Source: Caenorhabditis remanei
Lineage: Eukaryota; Nematoda; Chromadorea; Rhabditida; Rhabditidae
DNA length: 64,000 bases
NCBI RefSeq assembly: GCF_010183535.1
Contig: NC_071330.1
Coordinates: 15,915,717 to 15,979,716 of the forward strand
Direction: 5' to 3'
The stretch's first letter is position 1. Every line of letters starts with the position of its first letter. The position numbers and the translations under genes were made by a program. This document shows, piece by piece, positions 44,501-56,300 of this stretch. The notes below the pieces were generated by a model, which ran no database searches, had not been told where the DNA came from, and saw nothing but the letters and a program-made list of their open reading frames with translations.

Positions 44501-45094
44501 TTGAAACCAATTCTGGCTATTTTTTGTGTTTTCCTTGATCAGAACCGACTAAAATATGGTTAAACGTTATTTGACTAAATTTGGATGGTTAAAATTTAGA
44601 CCAGTTTCATTTCGGGTGGTTCTCATTAGTACTAACCTTAGGTTGTAGTATATTTGTTTATGTTTGGTTGCGAAATGTCTCGGTTTCGAGATTTCATAGT
44701 TTCAAAACGTCTCGAAGCCAGTTTTGATAATTTAAATCAGTTTTTCATAATAGTTTTGTTATTTATGTCAATTTTCACAGAATTCAAGTCAAATTCACCC
44801 CCCCCCCAACAGCCAAATTCTAAACAAAATCAATTAAAAAGCTCACATATTCAAAGGCGTCCGTTTGATAGGCCATCCACTTAAAATATCAATAATGTTT
44901 CGTTTCCTATAAGCCGCCTTCACCATTTTATAAGTTCTCCGGCTACATTCTGCAAGAGTCACTCTGAAATTAAATTATTAATTGATATAAAATATTAAAA
45001 TTAATTAGCTAACTTACATCTCTTTAAAGTTCATCTTCTTTAAAATAGCAGACCATACAAGGAACGGAGTACCGAAAATTGGGAACGGTGTCAT
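41562..45094 (-). CDS. F-box protein with FBA_2 domain
   Basis: Exons are 45018-45094, 44847-44963, 42798-43574 and 41562-41712; phases agree (2, 2, 2) and total 373 residues. Residues 1-55 are an F-box (MTPFPIFGTPFLVWSAILKK then MNFKEI, VTLAECSRRTYKMV), which would bind a Skp1-related protein in an SCF ubiquitin ligase. The rest is the nematode F-box-associated FBA_2 region: CGQWKMLG, DFEHLFYRIQPTVSL, LMNCDCVTIDISSCQF, ILEFLKHWREGKRWEKLKKL, then IHIDDMFSYI near the C-terminus, which probably recruits substrate. Intron 2 is 1272 nt and intron 3 (1085 nt) holds a family P palindrome. It is divergent from the next F-box gene, with 318 bp between start codons. Fast-evolving family; substrate unknown. 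Confidence 0.85.
42095..42442. repeat. Full palindromic repeat, family P, in an intron
   Basis: Ends gaaggcctccaggtgacc and, inverted, ggtcacctggaggccttc, a perfect 18-bp inverted repeat. Arms continue through gctgattccaaatatatatt and ccctcgagg. About 348 bp, inside intron 3 of the F-box gene. The best-bounded copy of the family. Confidence 0.8.
42480..42785. repeat. ttttagccgatctcagcc minisatellite
   Basis: Over 20 degenerate copies of an about 10-12 bp word (ttagccgatc, ttttagccaa, tcaaccgatt) fill this intron between the palindrome and exon 3. Same family as 12660-12830. Confidence 0.75.
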
Positions 45095-45412
45095 TTTTTG
45101 AATAGCGAGTAATCCGTATAACGGTAGGACCGTCCAAAAAAATAGGAGAGGTATGTATGTAGAGTAATAATAGTCCAAGAGGGGTGAGAGAGCGATCTAG
45201 ATTACACAACCGTTCATTTTGTGTGTCTTGTGTGTCTTGGGGGGGGGGGGGCTTAGGGACCCTCAGGCCTCAGGGGAAGAGGTCAGCTAACCGATTAGCA
45301 CGTCTATTGGCTTCTCTGGGTCTCTTACTCTCTCTCTATCTCGTTTTCCCCATTTCTACATCATGCACAGACCCTCTTGGTTATTAGCCTACCAAATCCA
45401 TGTTACAAAAAA
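45095..45412. promoter_or_regulatory. Divergent promoter between two F-box genes
   Basis: The 318 bp between the two ATGs holds, from the left, ttgaatagcgagtaatccgt, ggaccgtccaaaaaaatagg, a poly-G run (45240-45251) and ctctgggtctcttactctct. The left part (to about 45380) is duplicated at 48595-48860 and, diverged and inverted, at 63410-63700. Confidence 0.6.
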
Positions 45413-48400
45413 ATGAGCACCTTCCCGTTGCTCCGACTCCCACAAATTGTGTATGCTCTTGTGTTGAGGAACATGAGATTACTGGAGATGTAAGTTATAT
45501 CGATACTGATATCGAATTTTGAATAATTTTCGAAATTCTTGAAAATTTGTGTGTTTGCAGTGTAAAAATGACGTTGTGCAGTCGAAAAATGAACAAAAAC
45601 GTGAGATTCTGGGTAAAAATACCATCAATTAACGAGATTCTACAAAATCCGGGTGATTATGAGATCACGCCGTTGAATATGTGAGTTTTAATGTGATTTT
45701 TATAGAATTTTCGAGAGTTTTTGCAGCTTTAGACCTGTTTTTTTAGTGTTCCATTCATTTTTTGGTGACTGAAACTACTTTCGAACTCAATTTTCTAGAA
45801 ATTTGGCTTATTGAGAAACTGAAATCGGGATTTGGAGCAATTTCACCCAATTTCTGATATTAAAATTGTTAAAACTAGTTTTTTAGGTTTAATACGTTGT
45901 TTGACATCAATTTTTAATAGACTTTTAGCAGTCTTTCTAGTTTTCCATGAATTTTCACTAATTCCAGTTTATTTCTTGAGTTTCACCAGTTTTCTGACAA
46001 CTTGTGTCTCATTTTCAACAGTTTGAGTAGTTGAAATGAGTTTTTACCTGTCAAAATCGGTTGAACAGTGATTTTGGCCATTTCCGGAGGTGAAAATTAC
46101 GATTTTAAAGGGGTTTTAATCTGTATAAGTATATTGTGCCCAGTTTAAGCTATTCTAAATAAAGTTTAGTAGAATCATGAGTATAAAAAAGGTCAAACGT
46201 TATGTTAATAAATGTTTCTAGGTTTGACAGTTCTAATTGGTGCAATTTTTAATCCGGTCGGTTCTAAATCTGAAAGGTTCTAATTAGGTACAAGAAAACT
46301 CTCCTAATTTATTTAAAAGTCTACAATTTTTGCCTGAAAATTGAGAAATAAAAGAAAACTGAAGTGATTTTTCTTCAAAACTATCAAACATTAGGTAATA
46401 ACATTTCCAATGTTATCTATAGAGTTCTAGAAGTGTGCGGAGCTTGAAATGGTTTTTTAACCGGGTTTCCGGAGGATTTTAAACAGGTTTCAGTTATTTT
46501 CTGACAATTTTTTTTGCAGCATCTCCATCCTCCGCTTCTTGTCTTCTCCCATCCCTCATGAAATCTTTCTCTCCATCTCATTATCCGACGAAAAACTGTG
46601 CGTAAGCATCAATCCACATGGAGAACAACGTGACCACTCCTTCAAAATCTACATCAGCCAGACACCCATCATTCAACCTTCACAACATGCACTGATTGGT
46701 AGCCAGCGGATTCCGATTAGCCATGTCCGGGACAGTGTGTACACTTGCTGGAATCGGAAAGATGAAGGGATTCGGGAGGTGCTTGCGATGATTTGGGAAG
46801 GGCGAAATGAGTTAAATATTGAAGTTTCAATTGTTACTGTAGATGGAGCAGGAGTTGGAGATGAATTGAGAGCTGCAGTGGAATGGATTAAAGGGACAGG
46901 TCTGGAAGTGACATCTCTGTATTTACTAGATAATTTGACTACGGAACATTTTGAATATGCTATCTACAACATTCAGCCAACAATATTCTTGAATAGTTGC
47001 GTAGATCTGCCAGATGACTTTCGACTCGCCGAGAGTTTTGTATTCAAAACGGAAAGAATACAATTCCTCGGAGCGGAGTGGTTCCAATTAAGCAATCTAA
47101 ATAATATGGAGTGCAAATGGGTTAAAATTGTTATTTGCTACTGGACGGAGGCTGATATCATGCAGTTTATTAGGAATATGATGGATGGAAAGTATTTGAC
47201 GGTGACGTGGGCGCTGGTGGTGTTGAGGGATGATGTTTGTGTAAATACGATGTTGGAGAAGATGCAACGGGAGGGGTGAGTATTGTTTATAACGAAATTG
47301 GCCAGAAATCGCAAAAACGTAGGCCTAAAACCATACCTGCAAACCAGGCCGAAACGGGCCGACACGGGCCGGCGCGTAACTCGCGTCAAAATGAATATTA
47401 TGAGCTGAAAAATATACCAAAATGTAGATCTCGACGAGTTCTATGCCCGTGGCCTACTACGGGCCGGATGGCTATTCGTTAATGTGCCGCGGGCCGGGAA
47501 AAAGTGCCAAAAAACGCGAAAAAGGCCAAAAAAGCCATTCTAGGCCGGCCCGCGGCACATTAACGAATAGCCATCCGGCCCGTAGTAGGCCACGGGCATA
47601 GAACTCGTCGAGATCTACATTTTGGTATATTTTTCAGCTTATAATATTCATTTTGACGCGAGTTACGAGCCGGCCCGTTTCGGCCCGGTTTGCAAGTATG
47701 CCAAAAAAAAAAAACCTCATAAACTACTTAAAATCCTGTGAAAAATGACAAAAATCAGCATAAAATTGATTCAAGAAAGCTAAAAATCGCAAATTAACAA
47801 AAAAAAAGATAATTATTGGCCTATAACTCTATAAATGGTTCAAAACTTCATAATTAACTTGAAAATTATCATTTTTTACTCAACACTGCTGAAAACTATT
47901 ATAAAAGTTCAAAATCGTAAGAAAAACCGTTTGGACTCGTTGAATTAGCATTATTACTAGGTTTTCTGCTGGAAAAATGTCTAAAATTTAGTCAGATGCG
48001 TTAGAAAGGTTGTGTAACTAGAAATCTGTAAAAATTGGTTAAAACTGTTTAAAATTTCAAAAACTGAGCTGTAATTGTTCAAAAAACCTAGTTAAAAAGC
48101 TAAATCAGCAAGTTTATAAGGATTTTATTCAGATTTTGAAGTTTTTTGGAGAAGGTTTGCATGATTTTAGACTGTTTTCAAAAAAATTCTTAGATTTTTA
48201 AGTCAATCCTGTGTTTAGACTATTTACATAGTTTTTTGAAAGGCTTTAGTTGTCTTGAGTTATTTTTATCTTATAAACCTTTTTTTTTTCAATTTTCCCA
48301 GTTAACAATTCGATTTCTTATTCCAGATGCCCCTATCGAATCACTACAGGAAGAATGGAATCGACGTTTGAACGTTGTGACGGAGTTGTAATCGGATTAA

Positions 48401-48468
48401 TGTCGCATATTGATAACACAGTTGATACGCACAGAATCACAATGACTGTGAGTGTGAATCAAAATTAA
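45413..48468 (+). CDS. F-box protein with FBA_2 domain, divergent partner
   Basis: Exons are 45413-45489, 45561-45680, 46520-47275 and 48327-48468; phases agree (2, 2, 2) and give 364 residues. Exons 1 and 2 encode the F-box (MSTFPLLRLPQIVYALVLRN, VKMTLCSRKMNKNV); the exon 1 length (77 nt) and all splice phases match the neighbouring gene. The FBA_2 region includes FEYAIYNIQPTIFLN, NNMECKWVKIVICYW and IMQFIRNMMDGKYLTVTWAL, and the last exon has STFERCDGVVIGLMSHIDNT. Predicted SCF substrate adaptor. Intron 3 (1051 nt) carries a 372-bp perfect-looking palindrome. Another donor (ACT then gtgagtg) near the end could allow a further exon. Confidence 0.85.
47331..47702. repeat. GC-rich foldback element in an intron
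   Basis: Two arms of about 155 bp face each other nearly perfectly: catacctgcaaaccaggccg on the left and, inverted, catacttgcaaaccgggccg on the right. Inner arms include gatctcgacgagttctatgc and cgggccggatggctattcg. The loop (ggaaaaagtgccaaaaaacg) is about 50 bp. GC content is far above its surroundings. Confidence 0.8.
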
Positions 48469-48513
48469 TGAAACCTCTATTTAATTGGATGTATTTTAAT
48501 AAAATTGTGTCTA

Positions 48514-48594
48514 TTAATTATCATTGAACTTTATTTCCTTCAACATCGCTGACCATACGAGAAATGAAGCACGAAAAATTGGAAACGGTGTCAT
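48514..48594 (-). pseudogene. Solo F-box first-exon fragment
   Basis: Begins MTPFPIFRASFLVWSAMLKE, nearly the same as residues 1-20 of the 373-residue F-box protein, then runs into a stop (IKFNDN) where the donor should be. No FBA part follows. It faces the 3' end of the plus-strand F-box gene. Confidence 0.8.
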
Positions 48595-48860
48595 TTTTTG
48601 AACAGCGAGTAATTCGTATAGAGGTAGGACCGTCCAAAAAAATAGGGGAGGTATGTATGTAGGCTAATGATGGTCCGAGAGGGATGAGAGAGCGATCTAG
48701 ATTACACAACCGTTCTTTTTCAGTGTGGGGGTCTTAGTGGTCCTAGGCCTCCAGGGAAAAGGTCAGCTAACCGATTAACACGTCTATTGCCTTCTCTGGG
48801 TCTCTTACTCTCTATCTATCTTATTCTCTCCTTCTAAACCTGCACAGACCCCCACTCATT
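48595..48860 (-). repeat. Duplicate of the F-box promoter region
   Basis: Copies ggaccgtccaaaaaaatagg, gagagagcgatctagattac, aaggtcagctaaccgatta and cttctctgggtctcttactc from 45095-45380, in the same order. With the exon fragment at 48514 it is a promoter-plus-exon duplicate. Confidence 0.8.
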
Positions 48861-48894
48861 AGCCTACCCACTAAACGAGACAATTGAATCATAT

Positions 48895-49760
48895 GTATGG
48901 CACACGTCACAGGTGCCCCAGACTATAGAAAATGCTAAAGAAAGTACATCAGGCATTTTGAAAAAACTTTGAATTTAAAACGCGTCCAAGGCACCCCAGA
49001 CTGTAAAAATTGTCTTGTATCAAACATCGAGGTATTTAATTTTGTTGGTTTTATGTCAAAAACGCGCTGAAGGTGCCCCAGACAGTTGAAAATGTTTGAA
49101 ATAGTGCATATGTTCTAGAATTTTGTCAGTTCTGTTCTAAAAACGCGTAAAAAGCACCCCAGACTTTTGAAATTGCTCAAAACGAGAGTTGGATTCAGAA
49201 TTTGGTCAGATTTATGTCAAACACACGCTGAAGGTGCCTCAGATTGTTAAAAATGCTGTAAATAGTTAGTCGGACACAGAATTCTGACATTTCTGTTCTA
49301 AAAACGCGTCGAAGGTGGTCAAGACTGCTCAAAATGCTTCAGAACCCGTCAAAGGCACCTCAGATCGTTAGAAATGCTCTAAGAAATTAGTCGGATTCAG
49401 AATTTGGTCAGATTTATGTCAAAAGCGAGCTGAAAGTACCCTAGACTGTTGAAAATGCTCAAAACGAGAGTTGGATTCAGAATTTTGACATTTCAGTTCT
49501 GAAAACGCGTCGAAAGTGGTCCAGACTGCTCAAAATGCGTCAGAACGCGTCAAAGGCACCCTAGATTGTTAAGAATGCTCTAAATAGTGACTCGGATTCA
49601 GCATTTTAACATTTCTGTTCTAAAAACGCGTAAAAGGTTCCCCAGACTTTTTAAAATTCTCGGAATAGTCAGTCGGATTCAGAGTTTCGTTAGTTCTATG
49701 TCAAAAACGTGCTGAAGGTGCCTCAGACTCTCACAAACGCGTAACAGGTGCCCCAGATTT
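48895..49760. repeat. Degenerate tandem array with gcaccccagac/acgcgt words
   Basis: About ten units of roughly 85-95 bp share aaggtgccccagactgttga, aaatgctcaaaa, ttggattcagaat and ttctgttctaaaaacgcg. The same words occur inverted at 51180-51570 and 61620-61770. Confidence 0.75.
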
Positions 49761-51599
49761 AAAAAAAAACACGTAAAACAGAGAGCCGTGCACAGAATAC
49801 TATCAGGTTCATTTCATCTCAGAGACCCACCGGCGGGATCCTCCAGTTCCCCTGCCTCATCTTCTTTGGAGGGCTCATCGGCGAGAGCAACTGTTCCTCG
49901 CCATGTGTGCCTCCTCCGAAGAACTCGCAACATTTAGAAAAAGAAGAAGATAAGGAAGAGGGAGAGAAGGGTCAGGAGAAGATAGCCAGGATAGAGATCA
50001 ATTGGTCATCAGGAATGGAGAAAGGGATCAAAAAAGTTTTACAAATCAAAAATGAATTATCAGATATCATTTTCAGCATAGAAACTAAATTGTTGATCGG
50101 AAATTCCAGCAGTAATAACTGATTATTTCATTTTAGTATTAGATTAAAGGGGGACTGCGCTATTCGAATTAAATTTTTTTTTACATGAATCAACGCAGAT
50201 TTTAAGCTGGACAATAAAATCCTCTTGGAGGTAGGTCCGGAAATTTGGTTCAAAAAAGTTATGAGCTCTCAAAGTTGTAAAATCGCACCTTTATGGTACA
50301 CTTTTTCGTTGAATTTTTCATTGCATGTTCTCACAGTTCCGTCCATTCTCATAACCAAATTAAATTCCAATGTGGAGCTGAAAGCCTGACTCTCACATAC
50401 TGTTCAATTAGTAATTGCCCTTCAATTATAATTTCTGACAAAATTACCGATTTATATACTTGTTAAGTTCCATTAAACCTCTCTTTAAATTCACAATCTT
50501 CTTCTCATTCCTAAAAGCGATCCTCCTCTCTTTCTATTTCTTCATTTCTTCTCTTCAAAAAAAAGGTTCCCAATTCTATGTGACAAACAAACATGTCAGA
50601 AACGGGATACTGGGAGGTGGGGGGAAGGAACAGTTGCTCTGAGCTCTCCGAAAAGAAAACGCAACATTTTGAAAGAAGAAAATGAGAAGAAAAAGAGAGA
50701 AGAACGAGATGAGCTGGAGGGTCCCCATAGGCTCTCCCTGAGAGAAAAAGAGTTGGAAGGGATAGAAAAAGGAAAGAGACAGATAGAAAAAGAAGAAGGA
50801 AAATAAGAAAAGGAATGGAAAAGGGATAGAATGAAGAAGAAATGAGAGAAAAATAAAGATTCTGGCCCAGGGAAACATGGAAAACTCAGGATTGAGAAGG
50901 GATTTCGCCATCCGTTTTCCACCAGTTTGAGAGTTTTCCCCCTAGAGGATATCAGCTTGAAAAATTTGTTTGCCTACTCGAATTTATTAATATTTTTTGT
51001 GCAATAAAGCTTTTACCAAAAAAAACTAAATTGAATACAAACTTTACCATTTTAGGGGTTTTTTTTACAACAAAATAAGGCCAAAATCGTCAATTTTTTA
51101 AAATTTTTATTCCGCCTTCCGGTTCCTGTCTTAAAACAGACCAAAGTTCTGTGTCCAATGTACCTTCAGAATCAGGTTCCATACTCTGGAGCACCTTAGG
51201 CGCGTTTTTGACATAAATCTCACTATTTTGAGCATTGTCGACAGTCTGGGGCACTTTTGGCGCATTTTTGGTGCAGACCTGTCAAAACGCTGTATCCGAC
51301 TCTCAGTTTAGCGGGTTTTTGAGAGGCTGGGGCACCTTCGGCGCATTTTTTCAATCTATAAAAAACTTATAATCTTTTTGACTTTTTCTATTTTCTGGGC
51401 CGTCTTGGGCGCGTTTTTGACGCAGAACAGTCAAAAATGATGTGTCCGGCTCCTTGTTTGGCATGTTTTTGAGAGGCTGGGACACCTGTGACGCGTTTTT
51501 GGCACAGATGGTTAAAAATTCAAAGTCAGGATCCACGATTTAAAGCAATTCTTATAAACTGGAGTACCTTAAGCGCGTTTGCAACAGGAGAATACAATA
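49761..51599. other. Intergenic, purine-rich and repetitive
   Basis: No gene supported. An E/K-rich frame at about 49907-50122 starts with GTG and looks like low-complexity purine sequence. 50708-50885 is the plus copy of an inverted pair (partner 52246-52430). 51180-51570 holds ggggcaccttcggcgcattt-type repeats, the reverse complement of the 48.9-kb array. Confidence 0.5.
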
Positions 51600-52005
51600 C
51601 CGATCAAAAGTATATTAAGTTTTGATTTTTTCAGTGGAAAAGGTCCAGAGTGTGTCATGGTAATACTGGTTGTCACATCAAGTAGATTTTTAATGGATTG
51701 AATAGATCACAAATAGAGCTCCATTTTTGTAGTTGACAACTTTTTTGTACGGACACTCCCTGGAGAGTTATTGTCATTTTAAGGGGACAGCTTAAAAATT
51801 GCACTGAAATCGGTCGATTTAAGGGAAAAATTACTTTGTTGATATGTAACTTTCTAGGGAGTAACCGTGTAGGAAAGTTGTCAACTACAAAAATGAAGCC
51901 CTACTTTTGTTCTGTATGATCCATTAAAAATCCACTTAACAGGACAATCAGTATTACCATGACACCCTCTCAAAGTTGGACAATTTCAACTGAAAGAACC
52001 AAAAC
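51600..52005. repeat. Full palindromic repeat, family Q
   Basis: Left arm tttgtagttgacaactttttt, with gtacggacactccctggaga; right arm gttgtcaactacaaaaatga, with tctagggagtaaccgtgtag. Its right end abuts another element (52009). Confidence 0.7.
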
Positions 52006-52008
52006 TTA

Positions 52009-52223
52009 AAGGAGGTGAGAACGCAAAAAAATTGTGATCGAAATTGTGATTGAGAAGCACCCACATTTATCACAGCCCCGCGTGGGCGGCTGCGTTCTCG
52101 GCCGTGTAGCTCGAGCCGGTTGCGGTTTTGTACCCATGCGCGTTCGGTCATGTGTTCGGGTCCCACAGAGCAATCACTTACCGAATTTTGAGCCAACATT
52201 TTTTTTTGAGTTCTCACCTCCTT
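52009..52223. mobile_element. TA-flanked MITE with AAGGAGGTGAGAAC ends
   Basis: The inverted ends AAGGAGGTGAGAACGCAAAA and, opposite, AAGGAGGTGAGAACTCAAAA are flanked by TA on both sides (52007-52008 and 52224-52225). The interior is GC-rich (cgtgggcggctgcgttctcg, acacatgaccgaacgcg or complement). The ends share AAGGAGG with the element at 27153, suggesting related transposases. Confidence 0.75.
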
Positions 52224-52245
52224 TAATATATATCACTTTGTTTGT

Positions 52246-52430
52246 TCTCCATGTTTCACTATTCCAGAATCTATCCCTTTTCCATTCCATTGCTTATCTC
52301 CATGTTCTTTTTGTTTTTTCCTTCTTCTTTTTCTATCCGTCTTTTTCCTTTACCTATCTTTTCCTCGGGCAGGGGGCAAAAAATCTTTTTCTTTTTCTCT
52401 CAGGGAGCCTTCGGGACCCTCCAGCTAATC
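52246..52430. repeat. Inverted copy of 50708-50885
   Basis: Read on the minus strand it gives ctggagggtcccgaaggctc, agaaaaagaagaaggaaaa and ggaatggaaaagggatag, matching the plus strand near 50.7-50.9 kb. Confidence 0.65.
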
Positions 52431-53048
52431 TTTCAATCTCAAAATAAGAAACTAGACATATCTAATCAAATTCTGAGCCTGGGGCTCATTATTCGGAGCA
52501 TTTTCGATAGAGATAGGCTAGGGTACGATCAGAGCTTCCAAAAATGATTCCAGTATACTTCATCCCTCTTTACCGTATAACTCCCCAGGGACCGCCCGCA
52601 GAGAAAAATGGTCAACTACAAAAATGAAGCTCTAGGTTTGATTTACAGTATCTTAAGACTATGGGACCACTAGAGATACCGTAACCCTCATAACTTACCG
52701 ACAGACTTCCAGCATTCTCTTAACCCTTGACTGGGAATAGAGAGACGGTTTAACACTAGGAAATTCCATCAAAAACAAACTTTTTTCTCTTCTTTTCCAT
52801 TCTTTTTTTGTAGTTTCAGTGTAATTTTTCTCATTTTCTTACTTCACACCCTCGTTCCCCACCCGTATCTATTTTCCTTCCTCTCTCTTTCTTTAAACAT
52901 TCAATTGTCATCGTTTGAACCTGCTAGGAAGAGAGTCCGAGGGTGTCTAATAGGCTCCGCCCACTTCTCTATCTCTTTTTTTCTTCATTCTTGAGTTCTA
53001 CTGGGATTTGTGTTTTGGTTTCTATTTTTCTTATTTTTATATTTAAAA

Positions 53049-53277
53049 CCAGCCTGGCTGCCGCGCCTTCGGCGCTTCATCCGGCTGGCCTCCCCTTATT
53101 TTCGTTTTCACCTTCTCAGAAATGTGTCCGCGTGGCCGAGTGGTCCAAGGCGGCGGTCTCTGCGCAAAGAGCGCAAGTTCGATTTTGGGCCCGTCCGCCA
53201 TTCTTTCTCATTTCTCAAAATTTGCGGACATTGGGACAGATGGACAAACCCCACATGCGTTTTATATATAAGAATGA
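53049..53277 (+). mobile_element. tRNA-headed SINE, copy 3
   Basis: Same layout as the copies at 22.4-23.0 kb, ending tatatataagaatga at 53277. Its 3' end is only 28 bp before the start codon of the 11-exon secreted gene. Confidence 0.8.
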
Positions 53278-53305
53278 TTTAAAATTTAAAATTTTTTAGG
53301 TAATC

Positions 53306-56300
53306 ATGATGAAAATGTTGATCCTTGCTCTGCTTACCTGGATGGCTCTGGTAGGTTTTATTGACTTGTGTTGTAGATCAAATCTAAAATTTTCCATTTT
53401 CAGACCGTCACTCCGGTTCCCGCCTCACCGCTCCCCACCACGGCACTCCCATCTCAAATCCAAGAGAATGATGATGCCATGTCGGTAAGTTATGAGGGTT
53501 ACGGTATCTCTAGGTCTTAGGATACTGTAGATCAAGTCCACTTTTTTTACGCGCGGTCCCTGGGGAGTTATACTACAAACTACAAAAAAATTCGTTTTTT
53601 CAGACCGTCCAATCCGCCAGCAACCAATCCCAACTTGTCGCCAATGAAATGGTAAGTATACTGTAGTTTTTGGCTTTGAAACGTCCCGGTTGCCAAATGT
53701 CTTGGTTTTTAAACGTCTCGGAACCGACATTTGGCAACCAAACAGCAAAAACTTAGTTTTTGAACCGAAAATGTATTTTTTGCCCTCAAAACCCGATTTT
53801 TATGCTTATTTTAAGCAACAACTGTGCTTTTTTCACCTCAAAACCTCATTTTTTGACCCAAAATCTTATTTTTGACACCAAAAATCTGTTTTTGAGCCAA
53901 CAGGAGACATTTTTGCTCAAAAATCATATTTTGTCCCAAAATCATGAAAAGAAAACTTCTGAGCCGATGTTTTGACCCAAAATTATGCTTTTTTGAATGA
54001 AAAATCTTGATTTTGATAAAAAAAAGCATATTAATCCAAGGTTATTTAACTTATTTTTTTAAAGCTAAATCTGAAATTTTTTAATTCAAAGTTTCTGGGT
54101 TTCGAAATTTCATGGTTTCCAATCGTCTCAGTTTTAAAACGTCCCAGAAATCATTTAAAAAAATCATTTTTAGACTCCCACTCCTCCAATTCCGGCCACG
54201 GATCAAAACAGAACCGAGGACAATGATATCCAGTCGGTAAGTTCATTGCTAACTTCAGAAGGGGGTTACGGTATTTCTAGAGGTCCCTATAATTTCCATT
54301 TTTATATGATATTCTAGATCGAACCTAGAGCTACATTTTTGTAGTTGACCACTTTTTTGTATAGGTGGTCCCTGGGGAGTTATAACTGTTATAACTTTCT
54401 AGGCGACGATTGCACAAAAAAAGTGGTCAACTACAAATATGAAGTCTTGGTTACTGTAGATTTACAATACTTTCCGGTTCTGAAATTTCCTGATGATTTC
54501 AAAACGTCCCTATTATCATAAAAATCATTTTCAGACCGCCTCCCTCCCCAACGTCAATCCCTCTCCGGTCAACCCAACGACTTCTTCAAATCCCAGATCA
54601 CTGGTGGGTATACTGTAGCCAACGAGCATACTGTACTGTAATTTTCACAAATTTCCAGAATTCATCGTCTTCTGAAATCGCTGCTGCTCCAACCACGTTG
54701 AAAGTAAATTATTAAAAAACAAAAGGAGTACTGTAGCAGACAATTTTTTTTATTTTCAGCCATTCGCTCCGCCTTTTCCGAAATCGAAGGATCCACGAAT
54801 CAAATATGAAATGATTGTCTTGGTAAGTGTACTGTAGATTTTTCAAATATTTATCATCTCCTTAGAGACTACAGTAACCCATAACTTAGATTCCTAGGGT
54901 CTTGTCAAGATAGCTAGTAATTCTTTACTACAGTAACTACAGTAATCACTCGAATATATACAGTAACTCAAAAACTACAGTAATCTAGACGTGTTGGGTC
55001 TTGTCAGGAGAGCTACAGTAACCGAGAGAGCTACAGTGACCCATAGAAATACAGTAGGCTCATTAGGCAGGGATTAGGTCAATTAGGTCTTGCCATGATA
55101 GCTACAGTAATCTTTAAGGCTACAGTAACCAATATAACTCCGCTCCTAAATTCAATTTTTATTACAGAATGACGAAGATCCGGAGGACCAAAAAGAATCA
55201 ACGACTGAAGCTACTGCTGTTCAAGTAATGAATTTTTTTTTGAATTTTCATGTTTTGGGGGCGGAGCTTGCAAGTTTTGATAGTATGCGGTGATAGCTGA
55301 CTGTAACTCTCTGGGTTACTGTAACTATCGTGAAAAGACCTAGGAAACCAAGTCACTGATTAGTAAGGATACTGTAGTTTACTGGGTTACTGTAGTCTTA
55401 AGGGTTACTGTAGCTATCATGAAAAGAGATAAGCAACCTTGTTCTTGATTAGTAAGGCTAGAGTAGTTTTATGGGTTACTGTAGCTTTTATGAATTACTG
55501 TAGCTATGGTGACATGACCGTAACTACCATGACCCTTTACTCTTACTACTGTAGTTTACTGTAATTGGGTTACTGTAACTTTCGGGAAAAGACCTAAGCT
55601 ATCTAGTCCTTGGTTAGTAAGGCTAGAGTAGTTATATGGGCTACTGTAGTTATCGTAACAGGATCTAAATTTATGGTTCTATTTTTCAGCCCACCCGTTA
55701 CTGGGATCAATACGATCTCAGTGAATGGAACAAACGCCAAAGAATCAAAATGAGAGCACACCAGGAACTCTTCCATCGATTGCATGTAAGTTTTCAATAT
55801 ATTTTGAAGTATAAAAACTGATTTTCTGAATTTCCAGCACGGAAAAGCAGCTCCCCCAATGGACTCGGACGAAATGATGGATGTAATAGTAAGTTTTTTA
55901 TGATAGAAAATTTCAAGCGCTCCATTTTTGTAGTTGACCAATTTTTTGTATGGGCGGTCCCTGGGGAGTCTAGAGTATCTTCTTGCTGACCTAACTTTTC
56001 ATTTTTGGGGTTTCTAGCCCACGGAGAGTTCTTAGTTCTTCCACCCCTTCATTTTGCTATAATTCTTAAATTAACTATATAAAAAGAAGTCGGCGGCCTA
56101 GGATCCGTCAACTCGGCCATCACACTGACCAACCGATTACAGTGACAAACTACACTGACCAAAAATGGCATTATTAGACGGAAAATTCGGTTTTTAATAG
56201 GGATTTTTCAATTTTTACATATTTAAAACAGTTTTCTCTCAAATTCCCAAAATCCCTCTATAAATTATCAGATTTTTCAATTAAAAACGATTTTTCAGCC

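Noticed and set aside
50576..50922. Overlapping minus-strand ORFs of 108-111 codons
   Set aside because: Low-complexity Phe/Ser/Leu translation of a purine-rich strand; no splice or start context.
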